From positions 3,224,001 to 3,288,000 of the forward strand of contig NZ_CP080647.1 in assembly GCF_019599145.1 (NCBI RefSeq): a stretch of DNA of 64,000 bases. The letters are read 5' to 3'. Positions 26,362-34,905 of the stretch are shown here, one piece after another. Source of the DNA: Streptomyces akebiae (GTDB lineage Bacteria > Actinomycetota > Actinomycetes > Streptomycetales > Streptomycetaceae). Positions within the stretch are counted from its first letter, which is position 1. Every line of letters begins with the position of its first letter. The notes beneath the pieces were generated by a model. The model had not been told where the DNA came from. It ran no database searches and saw only the letters and a list, made by a program, of their open reading frames with translations. The position numbers and the translations under genes are program-made.

Positions 26362-27573
26362 GTGACCGCCACCCGCGTCCTCGTCCTCAACTCCGGTTCC
26401 TCCTCGGTCAAGTACCAGCTGCTCGACATGCGCGACAGCGGCCGGCTGGCCGTGGGCCTGGTCGAGCGGATCGGCGAGGAGAACTCCCGGCTGAAGCACA
26501 CCCCGCTCACCACCGGCGGCGCCTCCCGCGAGCGCACCGGGCCGATCGCCGACCACGAGGCCGCTCTGAAGGCCGTCGCGGAGGAACTGGCCGCGGACGG
26601 GCTGGGCCTCGACTCCGCCGAACTGGCCGCCATCGGGCACCGGGTGGTCCACGGCGGACAGAGTTTCACCGAGCCGACCGTGATCGACGACACCGTGCTC
26701 GCGGAGATCGAGCGCCTCATCCCGGTGGCGCCGCTGCACAACCCGGCCAACCTCACCGGGATCCGTACGGCTCGGGCGCTGCGCCCGGACCTGCCGCAGG
26801 TGGCGGTGTTCGACACGGCGTTCCACACCACCATGCCGGAGTCGGCCGCCCGCTACGCCATCGACGTCGAGACGGCCGACGCGTACCGCATCCGCCGCTA
26901 CGGCTTCCACGGCACCTCGCACGCGTACGTGTCCCGGGCGACGGCCGAACTGCTGGGCAAGGACCCCTCGGAGGTGAACGTCATCGTGCTGCACCTCGGC
27001 AACGGGGCGTCGGCCTCGGCGGTCGAGGGCGGCCGGTGCGTGGACACCTCCATGGGGCTGACGCCTTTGGAGGGGCTCGTGATGGGTACGCGGTCCGGAG
27101 ACATGGACCCGGCCGTCATCTTTCATTTGATGCGCGTTGGCGGAATGTCCACGGACGAGATCGACACTCTCCTCAACAAGAAGAGCGGTCTGATCGGGCT
27201 GTGCGGCGACAACGACATGCGGGAAATCCGCCGGCGAATCGACGGGGGCGACGAGCGGGCGAAGCTGGCCTTCGACATCTACATTCACCGGTTGAAGAAG
27301 TACATCGGCGCTTACTACGCGGTGCTCGGCCGGGTGGACGCGGTCGCGTTCACGGCCGGGGTGGGCGAGAACGCGGCGCCGGTGCGGGAGGCCGCCCTCG
27401 CGGGCCTGGCGGGCCTGGGCCTCGCCGTGGACGGCGACCTCAACGCCGTACGGAGCGACGAGCCGCGGCTGATCTCGCCGGCCGGTGCGCGGGTCGCCGT
27501 CGCGGTGGTCCCGACGGACGAGGAACTGGAGATCGCGACACAGACCTACACCCTGGTCGGAAAGAACATCTGA
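26362..27573 (+). CDS. ackA: Acetate kinase
   Basis: The 403-aa protein starts VTATRVLVLNSGSSSVKYQ, the canonical acetate kinase N-terminus, and carries GHRVVHGG, FDTAFHTTMP, YGFHGTSHAYV and the adenosine-site FTAGVGENAAPVR. It makes acetyl phosphate from acetate and ATP (reversible), partner of Pta. GTG 26362 gives the family-standard start; an in-frame GTG at 26326 overlaps the pta stop and could be used through coupling, adding 12 residues. No terminator is seen before pyk. Confidence 0.94.
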   Translation: MTATRVLVLNSGSSSVKYQLLDMRDSGRLAVGLVERIGEENSRLKHTPLTTGGASRERTGPIADHEAALKAVAEELAADGLGLDSAELAAIGHRVVHGGQSFTEPTVIDDTVLAEIERLIPVAPLHNPANLTGIRTARALRPDLPQVAVFDTAFHTTMPESAARYAIDVETADAYRIRRYGFHGTSHAYVSRATAELLGKDPSEVNVIVLHLGNGASASAVEGGRCVDTSMGLTPLEGLVMGTRSGDMDPAVIFHLMRVGGMSTDEIDTLLNKKSGLIGLCGDNDMREIRRRIDGGDERAKLAFDIYIHRLKKYIGAYYAVLGRVDAVAFTAGVGENAAPVREAALAGLAGLGLAVDGDLNAVRSDEPRLISPAGARVAVAVVPTDEELEIATQTYTLVGKNI

Positions 27574-27649
27574 GCTTCGAAAAGAACAACTGAGCACCAC
27601 CGGGCAATACACGTCGGTAACACGACTGAGCGCATAGCCGCCCATATGC

Positions 27650-27672
27650 ATTCCGCCAGACGGAATATTCCG
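27650..27672 (+). promoter_or_regulatory. Overlapping palindromes upstream of pyk
   Basis: ATTCCG (27650-27655) pairs with CGGAAT (27661-27666), and CGGAATATTCCG (27661-27672) is itself a perfect 12-bp palindrome. They cover the -50 to -29 region of the predicted pyk promoter, a suitable place for a regulator. Which protein binds is unknown. Confidence 0.4.
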
Positions 27673-27688
27673 CAGCGAAACAAACCGA

Positions 27689-27694
27689 TAGGAT
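27689..27694 (+). promoter_or_regulatory. pyk: -10 hexamer TAGGAT of a leaderless pyk promoter
   Basis: TAGGAT lies 6 nt before the ATG, exactly -12 to -7 if transcription starts on the A of the start codon. No Shine-Dalgarno sequence is present, in agreement with a leaderless mRNA. The -35 is weak. Confidence 0.55.
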
Positions 27695-27700
27695 CGTCCC

Positions 27701-29131
27701 ATGCGCCGTTCGAAAATCGTCTGTACTCTCGGCCCCGCGGTCGACTCCCACGAGCAACTGGTCGCCCTCATCGAGGCCGGCATGAACGTGGCCCGTTTCA
27801 ATTTCAGCCACGGCAGCCACGCAGAGCACCAGGGCCGCTACGACCGGGTCCGGGCCGCCGCCGCCGAGACCGGCAAGGCCATCGGTGTCCTCGCCGACCT
27901 CCAGGGCCCGAAGATCCGTCTGGAGACCTTCGCCGAGGGCCCCGTGGAGCTGGTGCGCGGTGACGAGTTCACCATCACAGCCGAGGACGTGCCGGGCGAC
28001 AAGCAGATCTGCGGTACGACGTACAAGGGGCTGCCCGGGGACGTCTCCCCAGGCGACCAGGTCCTCATCAACGACGGCAACGTCGAGCTGAAGGTCATCG
28101 AGGTCGACGGGCCGCGGGTGCGGACCGAGGTCATCGAGGGCGGTGTCATCTCCGACCACAAGGGCATCAACCTGCCCGGCGCGGCCGTCAACGTGCCCGC
28201 CCTGTCCGAGAAGGACGTCGAGGACCTGCGGTTCGCGCTGCGCATGGGCTGCGACCTGGTGGCGCTGTCCTTCGTGCGGGACGCGAACGACGTGCGGGAC
28301 GTCCACAAGGTGATGGACGAGGTGGGCCGCCGGGTCCCCGTCATCGCCAAGGTGGAGAAGCCGCAGGCGGTGGAGAACATGGAGGACGTCGTGATGGCGT
28401 TCGACGGCGTGATGGTCGCCCGTGGCGACCTGGCCGTCGAGTACCCGCTCGAGAAGGTCCCCATGGTGCAGAAGCGGCTCATCGAGCTGTGCCGCCGCAA
28501 CGCCAAGCCGGTGATCGTGGCGACCCAGATGATGGAGTCGATGATCACCAACTCCCGCCCCACGCGCGCCGAGGCCTCCGACGTGGCCAACGCGATCCTG
28601 GACGGCGCGGACGCGGTCATGCTGTCGGCGGAGTCCAGCGTGGGCGCGTACCCGCTGGAGACGGTCCGGACGATGTCGAAGATCGTCACCGCGGCCGAGG
28701 AGGAGCTGCTCTCCAAGGGTCTGCAGCCGCTCGTGCCGGGCAAGAAGCCGCGCACGCAGGGTGGTTCGATCGCCCGTGCCGCCTGCGAGATCGCCGACTT
28801 CCTCGGTGGACGGGCCCTGGTGGCGTTCACGCAGTCCGGTGACACCGCCCGCCGGCTCTCGCGCTATCGCGCGCAGCAGCCGATCATCGCGTACACCACC
28901 GACGAGTCCACCCGGAACCAGCTGGCGCTCAGCTGGGGCGTCGAGTCGCACGTCGTGCCGTTCGTGAACAGCACCGACGAGATGGTCGACCTGGTCGACC
29001 ACGAGATGGTCAAGCTCAACCGCTTCAACGAGGGCGACATCGCGGTCATCACCGCCGGCTCGCCCCCCGGTGTCCCGGGCACCACCAACATGGTCCGGGT
29101 GCACCACCTGGGCGGCGGCGCCCGCGACTGA
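27701..29131 (+). CDS. pyk: Pyruvate kinase
   Basis: The 476-aa protein is full length: RRSKIVCTLGPAV, NVARFNFSHG, the K/Mg site VIAKVEKPQAVEN, MVARGDLAVE and the C-terminal allosteric domain (VAFTQSGDTARRLSRYR, TAGSPPGVPGTTNMVRV). It converts phosphoenolpyruvate and ADP to pyruvate and ATP. It follows pta-ackA in the same direction but has its own probable leaderless promoter. A strong terminator (29177-29216) follows. Confidence 0.95.
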   Translation: MRRSKIVCTLGPAVDSHEQLVALIEAGMNVARFNFSHGSHAEHQGRYDRVRAAAAETGKAIGVLADLQGPKIRLETFAEGPVELVRGDEFTITAEDVPGDKQICGTTYKGLPGDVSPGDQVLINDGNVELKVIEVDGPRVRTEVIEGGVISDHKGINLPGAAVNVPALSEKDVEDLRFALRMGCDLVALSFVRDANDVRDVHKVMDEVGRRVPVIAKVEKPQAVENMEDVVMAFDGVMVARGDLAVEYPLEKVPMVQKRLIELCRRNAKPVIVATQMMESMITNSRPTRAEASDVANAILDGADAVMLSAESSVGAYPLETVRTMSKIVTAAEEELLSKGLQPLVPGKKPRTQGGSIARAACEIADFLGGRALVAFTQSGDTARRLSRYRAQQPIIAYTTDESTRNQLALSWGVESHVVPFVNSTDEMVDLVDHEMVKLNRFNEGDIAVITAGSPPGVPGTTNMVRVHHLGGGARD

Positions 29132-29176
29132 CCCCGCGCCGACCGCTCGTCGGCGCAGGAGCACCACGCAGGACAG

Positions 29177-29216
29177 CACCGAGGGCGCCCCCTGGAGACA
29201 GGGGGCGCCCTCGGTG
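29177..29216. terminator. Strong bidirectional terminator after pyk
   Basis: Perfect 17-bp arms (CACCGAGGGCGCCCCCT and complement) flank a GGAGAC loop, followed by TTGTG. It separates convergent pyk and the envelope operon ending at 29279. Confidence 0.9.
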
Positions 29217-29278
29217 TTGTGCGGCTCCCGGACGGGTCCTGGGGGCCCGGTTGCCCGGGCCCTGGAGTGACCGGCTGC

Positions 29279-30691
29279 TCAGTCGGTCATGAACTGGTGC
29301 ATGCCCGGAACGGTGAGGGTTCCACCGAACTGGCCCGCCTGGACGACCTTCACCTTGGTGAAGTAGATCAGCGGGATGTTCAGCGGCGGCGGGTGCTTCG
29401 GGTCGAAGGTCACCGGGATCAGACCGAGCAGGTTGCCGGAGATGCTCTCGGTGTACATGACCGTCTTGCCTTCACGGATCGTGGACGTCGTGCCCTTGCC
29501 GGCCTGCACGTGGTAGGTCACGCCGGCCTGCTTGTCCTCGACCGTCTGGTGGAGGTCGCCGATGTCGGTGCCGTCGGAGATGACGTACTTCAGCACCTCC
29601 TTGACCGAGCCGTCGGCGGTCTTCACCTTGACGACGCCCTTGTAGTCGGCGCCCTTCAGCAGCAGCGAGCTGGCGTCCAGGTACCAGGGGTCGTTCGGCA
29701 GCGGCGGTATGCCCTTCTCGACGCCGCTCTCGTCGTCCGTGGCGACCGGGCAGCCCTCCGCGTCCGTGCTCTCGCTCGGCGAGGGGCTCGGCGTGGCGGT
29801 GGCGTCGTCCGTGGCGTCGTCGGTGGCGTCCTCGGCCGCCTTCTCGGTGTCCTCGGCGGTGCCGGTGACGTCCTTCGCGGCGTCCTGGACCTTGTCGGAG
29901 GCGTTGTCGGCGGTGTCCTGCGCGTCCTTGCCGGCGTCCGAGCCCGCGTCCTCGTCCTTGTCCGAGCCGGAGGCGTCCTCCGAGCCGGAGGGCGACGGGG
30001 ACGGGCTGGTGGACGTGGACGGCGTGGTGGTCTCCGTCTCCTCGTCGTCCGGCGTGAACAGGTCCTCGATGGCGGTGCCGATGTCCTCCAGCACGTTGCC
30101 GCCGCTGTCGGTGCCGGAGGTGTCGGCCGACGAGGTGTCACCGGAGTCGGCCGCGGACTCGTCGGTGCCGCCCGTCGTCGACGACTCGTCCGAGGTCGAG
30201 CTGTCCTTGTCGTCGGAACCTGAATCCGACGACGCGGAGTCGTCCGTGGTCGTGTCGTCGGTGGCCGAGTCGCCGGAGGAGTTGCTGTCGTCGGCGGAGT
30301 CGTCGCCCGCGGACGTGTCCTTGTCCTCGTCCGTGGACGTGTCCTCGTCCGTGGGGTCGGCGCTCTCCGAGGCCTCGGCGGACGGGGTCGGGGTCGGCGA
30401 GGCGGAGGTGTCGGTGCCCTCCTCGGCGGCCTCCAGGGCCTCCACGCAGTCCTTGTACTCGTCGGCCGTCAGGCTCAGCTTCGTCGGGTCGTCGGCGCGG
30501 GCGAGCGTCAGCGTGGGCGTGAAGCCCATGCCCATGAGGACCGCCGTCGGCATCGCCGCCAGGGCTATCGCTTTGCCCGCCGGCATGTTCAGCCGGGTGA
30601 GAAGGGGCTTCTTGGGCGCCGCGTGCCGCGGTCCGGATCTCGCACGGGACTCTCCCACCGAAGTCCCGTGGGTCACCTCGTCAGCCGGCAC
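29279..30691 (-). CDS. Secreted/anchored protein with Asp/Ser/Thr-rich linker and C-terminal beta domain
   Basis: The 470-aa product starts at GTG 30691, overlapping the end of the upstream gene by 11 bp. A hydrophobic segment (IALAAMPTAVLMGMGFTPTL, about 42-61) ending near LARAD is a signal or anchor. Residues about 90-320 are an acidic low-complexity linker of Asp, Ser, Thr, Glu and Ala. Residues about 330-470 look folded (DPWYLDASSLLLKGADYKG, TYHVQAGKGTTS, LIYFTKVKVVQAGQFGGTLT). The family is not recognised. The long linker suggests a surface protein projecting through the cell wall. It is the last gene of an operon with DUF6114- and DUF6230-type proteins. Confidence 0.8.
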   Translation of the reverse strand: MPADEVTHGTSVGESRARSGPRHAAPKKPLLTRLNMPAGKAIALAAMPTAVLMGMGFTPTLTLARADDPTKLSLTADEYKDCVEALEAAEEGTDTSASPTPTPSAEASESADPTDEDTSTDEDKDTSAGDDSADDSNSSGDSATDDTTTDDSASSDSGSDDKDSSTSDESSTTGGTDESAADSGDTSSADTSGTDSGGNVLEDIGTAIEDLFTPDDEETETTTPSTSTSPSPSPSGSEDASGSDKDEDAGSDAGKDAQDTADNASDKVQDAAKDVTGTAEDTEKAAEDATDDATDDATATPSPSPSESTDAEGCPVATDDESGVEKGIPPLPNDPWYLDASSLLLKGADYKGVVKVKTADGSVKEVLKYVISDGTDIGDLHQTVEDKQAGVTYHVQAGKGTTSTIREGKTVMYTESISGNLLGLIPVTFDPKHPPPLNIPLIYFTKVKVVQAGQFGGTLTVPGMHQFMTD

Positions 30692-31304
30692 TGTGCCTCC
30701 CGTTCGTCCCGTTCGTGGGGGTGGTACCTGTCAGGTCGTCGCCCTCGTCGTTCGCCGCCCCGCTCACCGAGCCCGCTCCCGCGGACTCCGGGGCGTCGCC
30801 CTTGTGCAGGGGGACCGCACCTTGCTGTGCCGTGTTCTCGGGAGCCGTGTCCTGCGCGACCGGCTTCCGCGACGGGGTCTTGTAGGTGGACGGCACCGCC
30901 GCCTCCTCGTGACCGGGCGCCCAGGCGATGGCCAGCGCACCGCCGATCAGGGAGAGCAGGAAGCCGACACCGAAGCCACCGAGGTTGGAGACCGGGATGG
31001 ACACGAGCGCCAGGAGGATCGCCGCCGTACCGGCGAAGGTGCGTACGTGCCGCTGGAACCAGAGGCTGACCCCGAGCACCACCAGCAGCACGCCGATGAT
31101 GAGGGATCCCGCGCCGCCCGTCGTCGACATGGCGAGCGTGAGGTGACCGATCTGGAGGTTCGCGTACGGCAGATACATGATCGGGAAACCGCCGAGCAGG
31201 ACCAACAGGCCCGCCCAGAAGGGACGTGAGCCCCTCCAGTCGCTAAAGCGCCGCCGAAAGGCGCGGAGATAGTCTTCGTTCTGCCCCGTTGACTCGGCGC
31301 TCAT
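30681..31304 (-). CDS. DUF6114-type membrane protein
   Basis: ATG 31304 follows AGGGAG with 9-nt spacing; the product is 207 aa. After a charged N-terminus (RAFRRRFSDWRGSRPFW) come four hydrophobic segments at about 27-115 and a long hydrophilic Ala/Thr/Gly-rich tail. The pattern FWAGLLVLLGGFPIMYLPYA matches what I recall of DUF6114. It is the middle gene of a three-gene operon; no enzymatic motif is visible. The membrane protein may anchor or export the flanking secreted proteins (inference). Confidence 0.8.
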   Translation of the reverse strand: MSAESTGQNEDYLRAFRRRFSDWRGSRPFWAGLLVLLGGFPIMYLPYANLQIGHLTLAMSTTGGAGSLIIGVLLVVLGVSLWFQRHVRTFAGTAAILLALVSIPVSNLGGFGVGFLLSLIGGALAIAWAPGHEEAAVPSTYKTPSRKPVAQDTAPENTAQQGAVPLHKGDAPESAGAGSVSGAANDEGDDLTGTTPTNGTNGRHSAG

Positions 31305-31469
31305 GGACAACAGCTCCCTGGAACGGTGTTGCTGTGAGAAGTTCACGTACGACACGTACGAAGCGGGCGTACGGAATTCAGGTACGGAGGTCGCGTGCGC
31401 GGTGGAGCGCACGACGGGAGGGACGGGCGGGCGAAGAAGCGGACGCCTCCTCACCCGCCCAGGGAGTGC

Positions 31470-32105
31470 CTAGTAGCACTCCACGACGCCCTTGTGGAGC
31501 GACATCTTCAAGTTGCTCAGCTTGAAGGTTCCGGCGGTGGTCGCCCACGCCGTCTGCTTCACGCCGGTCAGCGAGGCCGAGTCGGCCTGCTGAGCGAACC
31601 CGTAGGGGTTGGCCTGCTCCGAGCCACCCTTCATGCCCGGACCCTTGTTGGCGTCCTTGGCCGCCACACCGATGTCGATGCCCTTGAAGACGGCATCCGC
31701 CTCAAGGTCCTCGACGTCGATGTAGAGGTTCTCGGCCTCGACCTTCTTGCCACCGGTACCGGCGGTCAGCTTGAGGCTGACGCTACCGAGCAGCGGGACA
31801 CCGGGGGTGACGACCGACTGGCACATGTTGGTGATCGACGCGGTCTTGAACGCCGAAACGGCGACGGGGTGAACCGTCTTCTCGCCCTTGAGGGTGTAAC
31901 CCTCGTCGAGCGCTCCGTACTGCGAGAAGCCCGTGCCGTCGAGCTGACCCGCCGTCACCTTGAACGACTGGCCCGACACGCTGAACGACGCGGCGAGAGC
32001 ACCCTGCGCGAGGGCGACACCTATCGCTGCCGTGGCGGCGACGCTGGGCACCATGACCACAGCGAACCGCTTCCATCTGGTCCCGCCACGCACCTGGGAC
32101 TCCAT
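31470..32105 (-). CDS. DUF6230-type secreted/envelope protein
   Basis: ATG 32105 has an excellent AAGGAGG 5 nt upstream. The 211-aa protein has a signal-like N-terminal hydrophobic segment (FAVVMVPSVAATAAIGVALA) followed by a beta-rich domain (ASFSVSGQSFKVTAGQLDG, EAENLYIDVEDLEADAVFKG, LSNLKMSLHKGVVECY). Two Cys (NMCQSVV and VECY) could form a disulphide outside the cell. It heads the three-gene envelope operon. Function of the family is unknown. Confidence 0.82.
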   Translation of the reverse strand: MESQVRGGTRWKRFAVVMVPSVAATAAIGVALAQGALAASFSVSGQSFKVTAGQLDGTGFSQYGALDEGYTLKGEKTVHPVAVSAFKTASITNMCQSVVTPGVPLLGSVSLKLTAGTGGKKVEAENLYIDVEDLEADAVFKGIDIGVAAKDANKGPGMKGGSEQANPYGFAQQADSASLTGVKQTAWATTAGTFKLSNLKMSLHKGVVECY

Positions 32106-32480
32106 ATTTCCTCCTTCTCGGACGTACATCTCCTGATACCGGCTCGCCCCTTGACGGCGGCTCGGCCGGACAGGGATGGGAGAAGTGCTACGTCCTCGGG
32201 AAGGAGAGCGCCCGCGCTCGGTGGCGCGAAAAGCGCCCGAACTCACCGGCGATCACCCCCGAGCGACAACCACTGGTCGCGCCTGACACGCATCACGCAC
32301 AACCTGCTGGACAGGCTCCGCGGTTGGCGGAGACCCCCCTGCCCAAGAGCCGGCGCCACTGTCGCCCGCTCTACTCGGTGGGGACCCAGAAAACCCGTTG
32401 ACCCGACTGGCTGGCGGGGTACGGGACAGGACCGAGCGTCGCCGATCGTGGTGCATTCTCGCCGCCCCCGCAAGGGGGGT

Positions 32481-32498
32481 CGTTACTGGCTAGTAACG
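32481..32498. promoter_or_regulatory. Palindrome CGTTACT-GGCT-AGTAACG
   Basis: Perfect 7-bp arms with a 4-bp centre. The half-site TTACT/AGTAA recurs at 32613-32625, suggesting two operators of one TetR- or GntR-like protein. Confidence 0.5.
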
Positions 32499-32612
32499 GA
32501 CGGATAACCGAACAACGACCCATCGGCATCGGCCAGCGACCCTGGGTGGCGCCGAGTGAGGCGACACATGGGTGAACAGTCGGACAGAGTCCGACAACTC
32601 GACGGCATTCTC

Positions 32613-32625
32613 TTACTGCCAGTAA
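32613..32625. promoter_or_regulatory. Palindrome TTACT-GCC-AGTAA
   Basis: Shares both half-sites with the palindrome at 32481-32498, with a 3-bp centre. The two centres are about 130 bp apart, so looping between them is possible. Confidence 0.45.
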
Positions 32626-32627
32626 CA

Positions 32628-32665
32628 GCGGCCGCGATTACCAAGATTTGGTAAAGCGCGGCCGC
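32628..32665. promoter_or_regulatory. 38-bp nested inverted repeat
   Basis: Outer arms GCGGCCGCG (32628-32636) and CGCGGCCGC (32657-32665) enclose inner arms TTACCAA (32638-32644) and TTGGTAA (32648-32654) around GAT. As RNA it would form a stable stem-loop; as DNA the inner part could be another operator. It lacks a T-tract on either side, so it is not a typical terminator of the thioredoxin gene ending at 32801. Confidence 0.5.
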
Positions 32666-32800
32666 AGGTGTCGTTGTGTCGCCAAATCGCTCACTCGCGC
32701 ACCACGCGTCCCGACAGTGCGGGACGCGGTGGTCGCGTCCTCCCCCGGATCCCCGCCCGTCACAGCCGGCACTCAGCCGGGGCACGGGTTCACGGACAGG

Positions 32801-33778
32801 TCAGAACAGGGCCCTCGCCAGCGACCGACGCGCCGCGGCCACCCGCGGGTCGTCGCCGCCGACCACCTCGAAGAGCTCCAGCAGCCGCAGCCGTACGGCG
32901 TCCCGGTCGTCACCGGCCGTGCGCCGCACCGTGTCGATGAGTCGCCCGAACGCGTCCTCCACATGTCCGCCGACGAGGTCGAGGTCCGCCGCGGCGATCT
33001 GCGCCTGCGCGTCGCCCGGGTTCTCGGCGGCCGCCTTGCGCACGTCCTGCGGATCGGCACCCTGCACGCGCTGGAGCAACTCGGCCTGCGCGAGGCCCAG
33101 TTTGGCCTCGGTGTTGCCCGGGTCGTCGCTCAGCACGTTCTTGTACGCCTGCACCGCGCCGCCGAAGTCGCCCGCGTCCAGGGCCCGTACGGCGGCTTCG
33201 AGCAGGTGGTCGTAGGGGCCGGCCGGGATCTGCGGGGCCACCTCGACGGGGGCGCCGGACTCGGCGTCCGGGTCCACCACCAGGCCGGTGAGCCCGAAGC
33301 GCTGCTCGGCGACCTGCACGAGCTGGTCAAGGGTGGCGCGGATCTGCTGCTCGGGGGCGGCGCCCTGGAAGAGGGGCAGGGCCTGCCCGGCCACCACCGC
33401 GAACACCGCCGGGATCCCCTGGATCCCGAACTGCTGCATCAACATCTGGTTGGCGTCGACATCGATCTTCGCGAGGACGAACTTGCCGTTGTACTCGACG
33501 GCGAGGCGCTCCAGCACCGGGCTGAGCTGCTTGCAGGGCTGGCACCACTCGGCCCAGAAGTCGATGACGACGGGGACTTCGGTGGACCGCTGCAGAACCT
33601 CGCTCTCGAACCCGGCCTCATCGACGTCGATGACCAGGTCCGCCGGGGAGACCGCTCCTCCCCCGCCCTGCCGGGCCGCTTCGGCGCGCGCCTGCTCCGC
33701 CTTCGCCTTGGCCTCCTGGGCCGCCTTCACCGCGGCGAGGTCGACGACTCCGCTCATGGACATGTTCCGTGGCTGCAT
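32801..33778 (-). CDS. Thioredoxin-domain protein with TPR-like C-terminus (YbbN/CnoX type)
   Basis: ATG 33778 follows GGAGG with 8-nt spacing; the product is 325 aa. After a charged coiled N-terminus (about 10-40) comes a thioredoxin domain (about 48-155) with VPVVIDFWAEWCQPCKQLS and the cis-Pro loop GIQGIPAVFAV, then a TPR-like helical region (about 180-325; GDFGGAVQAYKNVLSDDPGN). This layout matches the co-chaperone CnoX/YbbN family, which protects substrates from oxidative aggregation. The active site is WCQPC. A palindrome at 33851-33867 lies between it and the divergent tetR gene. Confidence 0.88.
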   Translation of the reverse strand: MQPRNMSMSGVVDLAAVKAAQEAKAKAEQARAEAARQGGGGAVSPADLVIDVDEAGFESEVLQRSTEVPVVIDFWAEWCQPCKQLSPVLERLAVEYNGKFVLAKIDVDANQMLMQQFGIQGIPAVFAVVAGQALPLFQGAAPEQQIRATLDQLVQVAEQRFGLTGLVVDPDAESGAPVEVAPQIPAGPYDHLLEAAVRALDAGDFGGAVQAYKNVLSDDPGNTEAKLGLAQAELLQRVQGADPQDVRKAAAENPGDAQAQIAAADLDLVGGHVEDAFGRLIDTVRRTAGDDRDAVRLRLLELFEVVGGDDPRVAAARRSLARALF

Positions 33779-33850
33779 GAGTACATCCTCCCCCTTCCGA
33801 GCACGCAGGTGAAAAAGCGTCCTGAAAGCCGGTCGTCCACCCCGGTCTTT

Positions 33851-33867
33851 CGCTACGACTCGTAGCG
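33851..33867. promoter_or_regulatory. Palindrome CGCTACGA-C-TCGTAGCG between divergent trx-TPR and tetR genes
   Basis: Perfect 8-bp arms with a 1-bp centre, 73 bp from the thioredoxin start and 103 bp from the tetR start. It is a good candidate operator for the adjacent TetR protein acting on one or both genes. Confidence 0.45.
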
Positions 33868-33970
33868 TAACCGGGTCGGCGCCTCTCCTGTACCCCTCAG
33901 TACCCACTCCCCGGTGATCTGTCTCACGACGGCGGGGAGGACTTCGACAACGGCCGGATATGGTCGGCGG

Positions 33971-34693
33971 ATGCAGAGCCGCACCCCCGCCTCCCGCGCC
34001 ACGGGCGGCCGTCCGCGCAGCGCCGCCGCGGACGCCGCGATCCTGGCCGCGACCCGGGAGGCACTGGTCGAGCTGGGGTGGTCGAAGCTGACCCTGGGCG
34101 ACGTGGCCACCCGGGCCGGTGTCGCGAAGACGACCCTCTACCGCCGCTGGGCGGGGAAGAACGAGCTGGTCGTGGACGCGGTGGCTGAACTCTTCGACGA
34201 GCTCCGCCTCCCCGACCGGGGCAGTCTGGCGGCGGACATCGAGGGGGTGGTGCTCCAGTTCGCGGCGATCCTGGCCCGTCCGGAGGCCAAGAGCGGTCTC
34301 ATGGCCGTCGTCGCCGAGGCGACCCGCGACGACGCCCTGCGCGAACGCATCCGAGCGTCCATCGTCGACCGCCAGAAACGGCTGGTCCTGGAGGGCCGCG
34401 CCCGGGCCCAGACCCGCGGCGAACTCCCTCCGGAACCGGAGCCCGTCACCGGCACCGCCGGCGCCACCGTCGACCTCATCTTCGACGTCGTCGCGGGTGC
34501 GGTGGTCCACCGCACCCTGGTCAGCGCGGAACCGGCGGACGAGGCCTGGGCCCGGGCCTTCACGGCCCTGTTGCTCCGGGGGTTGAGCGGAAGCGCGGTG
34601 GCCGGAACGGGCGAAGCCCCTCCGCCCACGGGCGCGGAGAACCGCGCGACCGGCCCCCACGCATCCGCACCCGACGACGCGCCCCCGAGGTAA
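33971..34693 (+). CDS. TetR-family transcriptional regulator
   Basis: The 240-aa protein has the TetR HTH at about 25-70: ILAATREALVELGWSKLTLG then VATRAGVAKTTLYRRWAGK. The ligand domain follows and the last about 40 aa are disordered. ATG 33971 lies 6 nt after TATGGT, suggesting a leaderless message; an upstream ATG at 33914 adds 19 unlikely residues. A MITE-like element begins 7 bp after the stop. Target genes are unknown; the palindrome at 33851-33867 is the nearest candidate. Confidence 0.88.
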   Translation: MQSRTPASRATGGRPRSAAADAAILAATREALVELGWSKLTLGDVATRAGVAKTTLYRRWAGKNELVVDAVAELFDELRLPDRGSLAADIEGVVLQFAAILARPEAKSGLMAVVAEATRDDALRERIRASIVDRQKRLVLEGRARAQTRGELPPEPEPVTGTAGATVDLIFDVVAGAVVHRTLVSAEPADEAWARAFTALLLRGLSGSAVAGTGEAPPPTGAENRATGPHASAPDDAPPR

Positions 34694-34700
34694 TGGCCTC

Positions 34701-34905
34701 CTAGGGGGTGTTTCGAAAGTCCCGCACAGCACCCACGGCGCCCGGCACGCTCCCCCACTCTCGGCTCCGCTCGAGCGGGAGGGACCCCCACCGCCGCACC
34801 GGCCGAAACCCCAAGTACGTCCAGTACGAGGGCTTTCGTCCGGCACGCCGAGAGCACGCACCGGACACCGCGGGCACCGCACAGGACTTTCGAAACACCC
34901 CCTAG
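34701..34905. mobile_element. MITE-like element, 205 bp with 22-bp perfect terminal inverted repeats
   Basis: Left end CTAGGGGGTGTTTCGAAAGT (34701 onward) is repeated in reverse complement at 34884-34905 for 22 bp. CTAG at both ends suggests insertion at a TA or CTAG target, as for IS5- or IS630-type elements. It encodes no transposase; both strands give 65-aa frames starting MFRKS only because the element is nearly palindromic. An inner motif (about 34750-34785; CTCGGCTCCGCTCGAGCGGG) resembles a dispersed Streptomyces repeat. The right end supplies the stop codon of icmA. Confidence 0.85.

Larger units (their letters stand above)
32106..32800. other. 695-bp intergenic region upstream of the envelope operon
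   Basis: No coding gene is supported. It holds the DUF6230 Shine-Dalgarno at its left end, three palindromes at 32481-32665 described separately, and a tract of about 370 bp between them with no clear feature. Local AT content is higher around 32480-32660 than in the flanking genes, as expected for a regulatory region. Confidence 0.65.

Noticed and set aside
34708..34905. Two 65-aa ORFs starting MFRKS on opposite strands
   Set aside because: They exist only because the MITE is nearly palindromic; no coding bias or ribosome-binding site.
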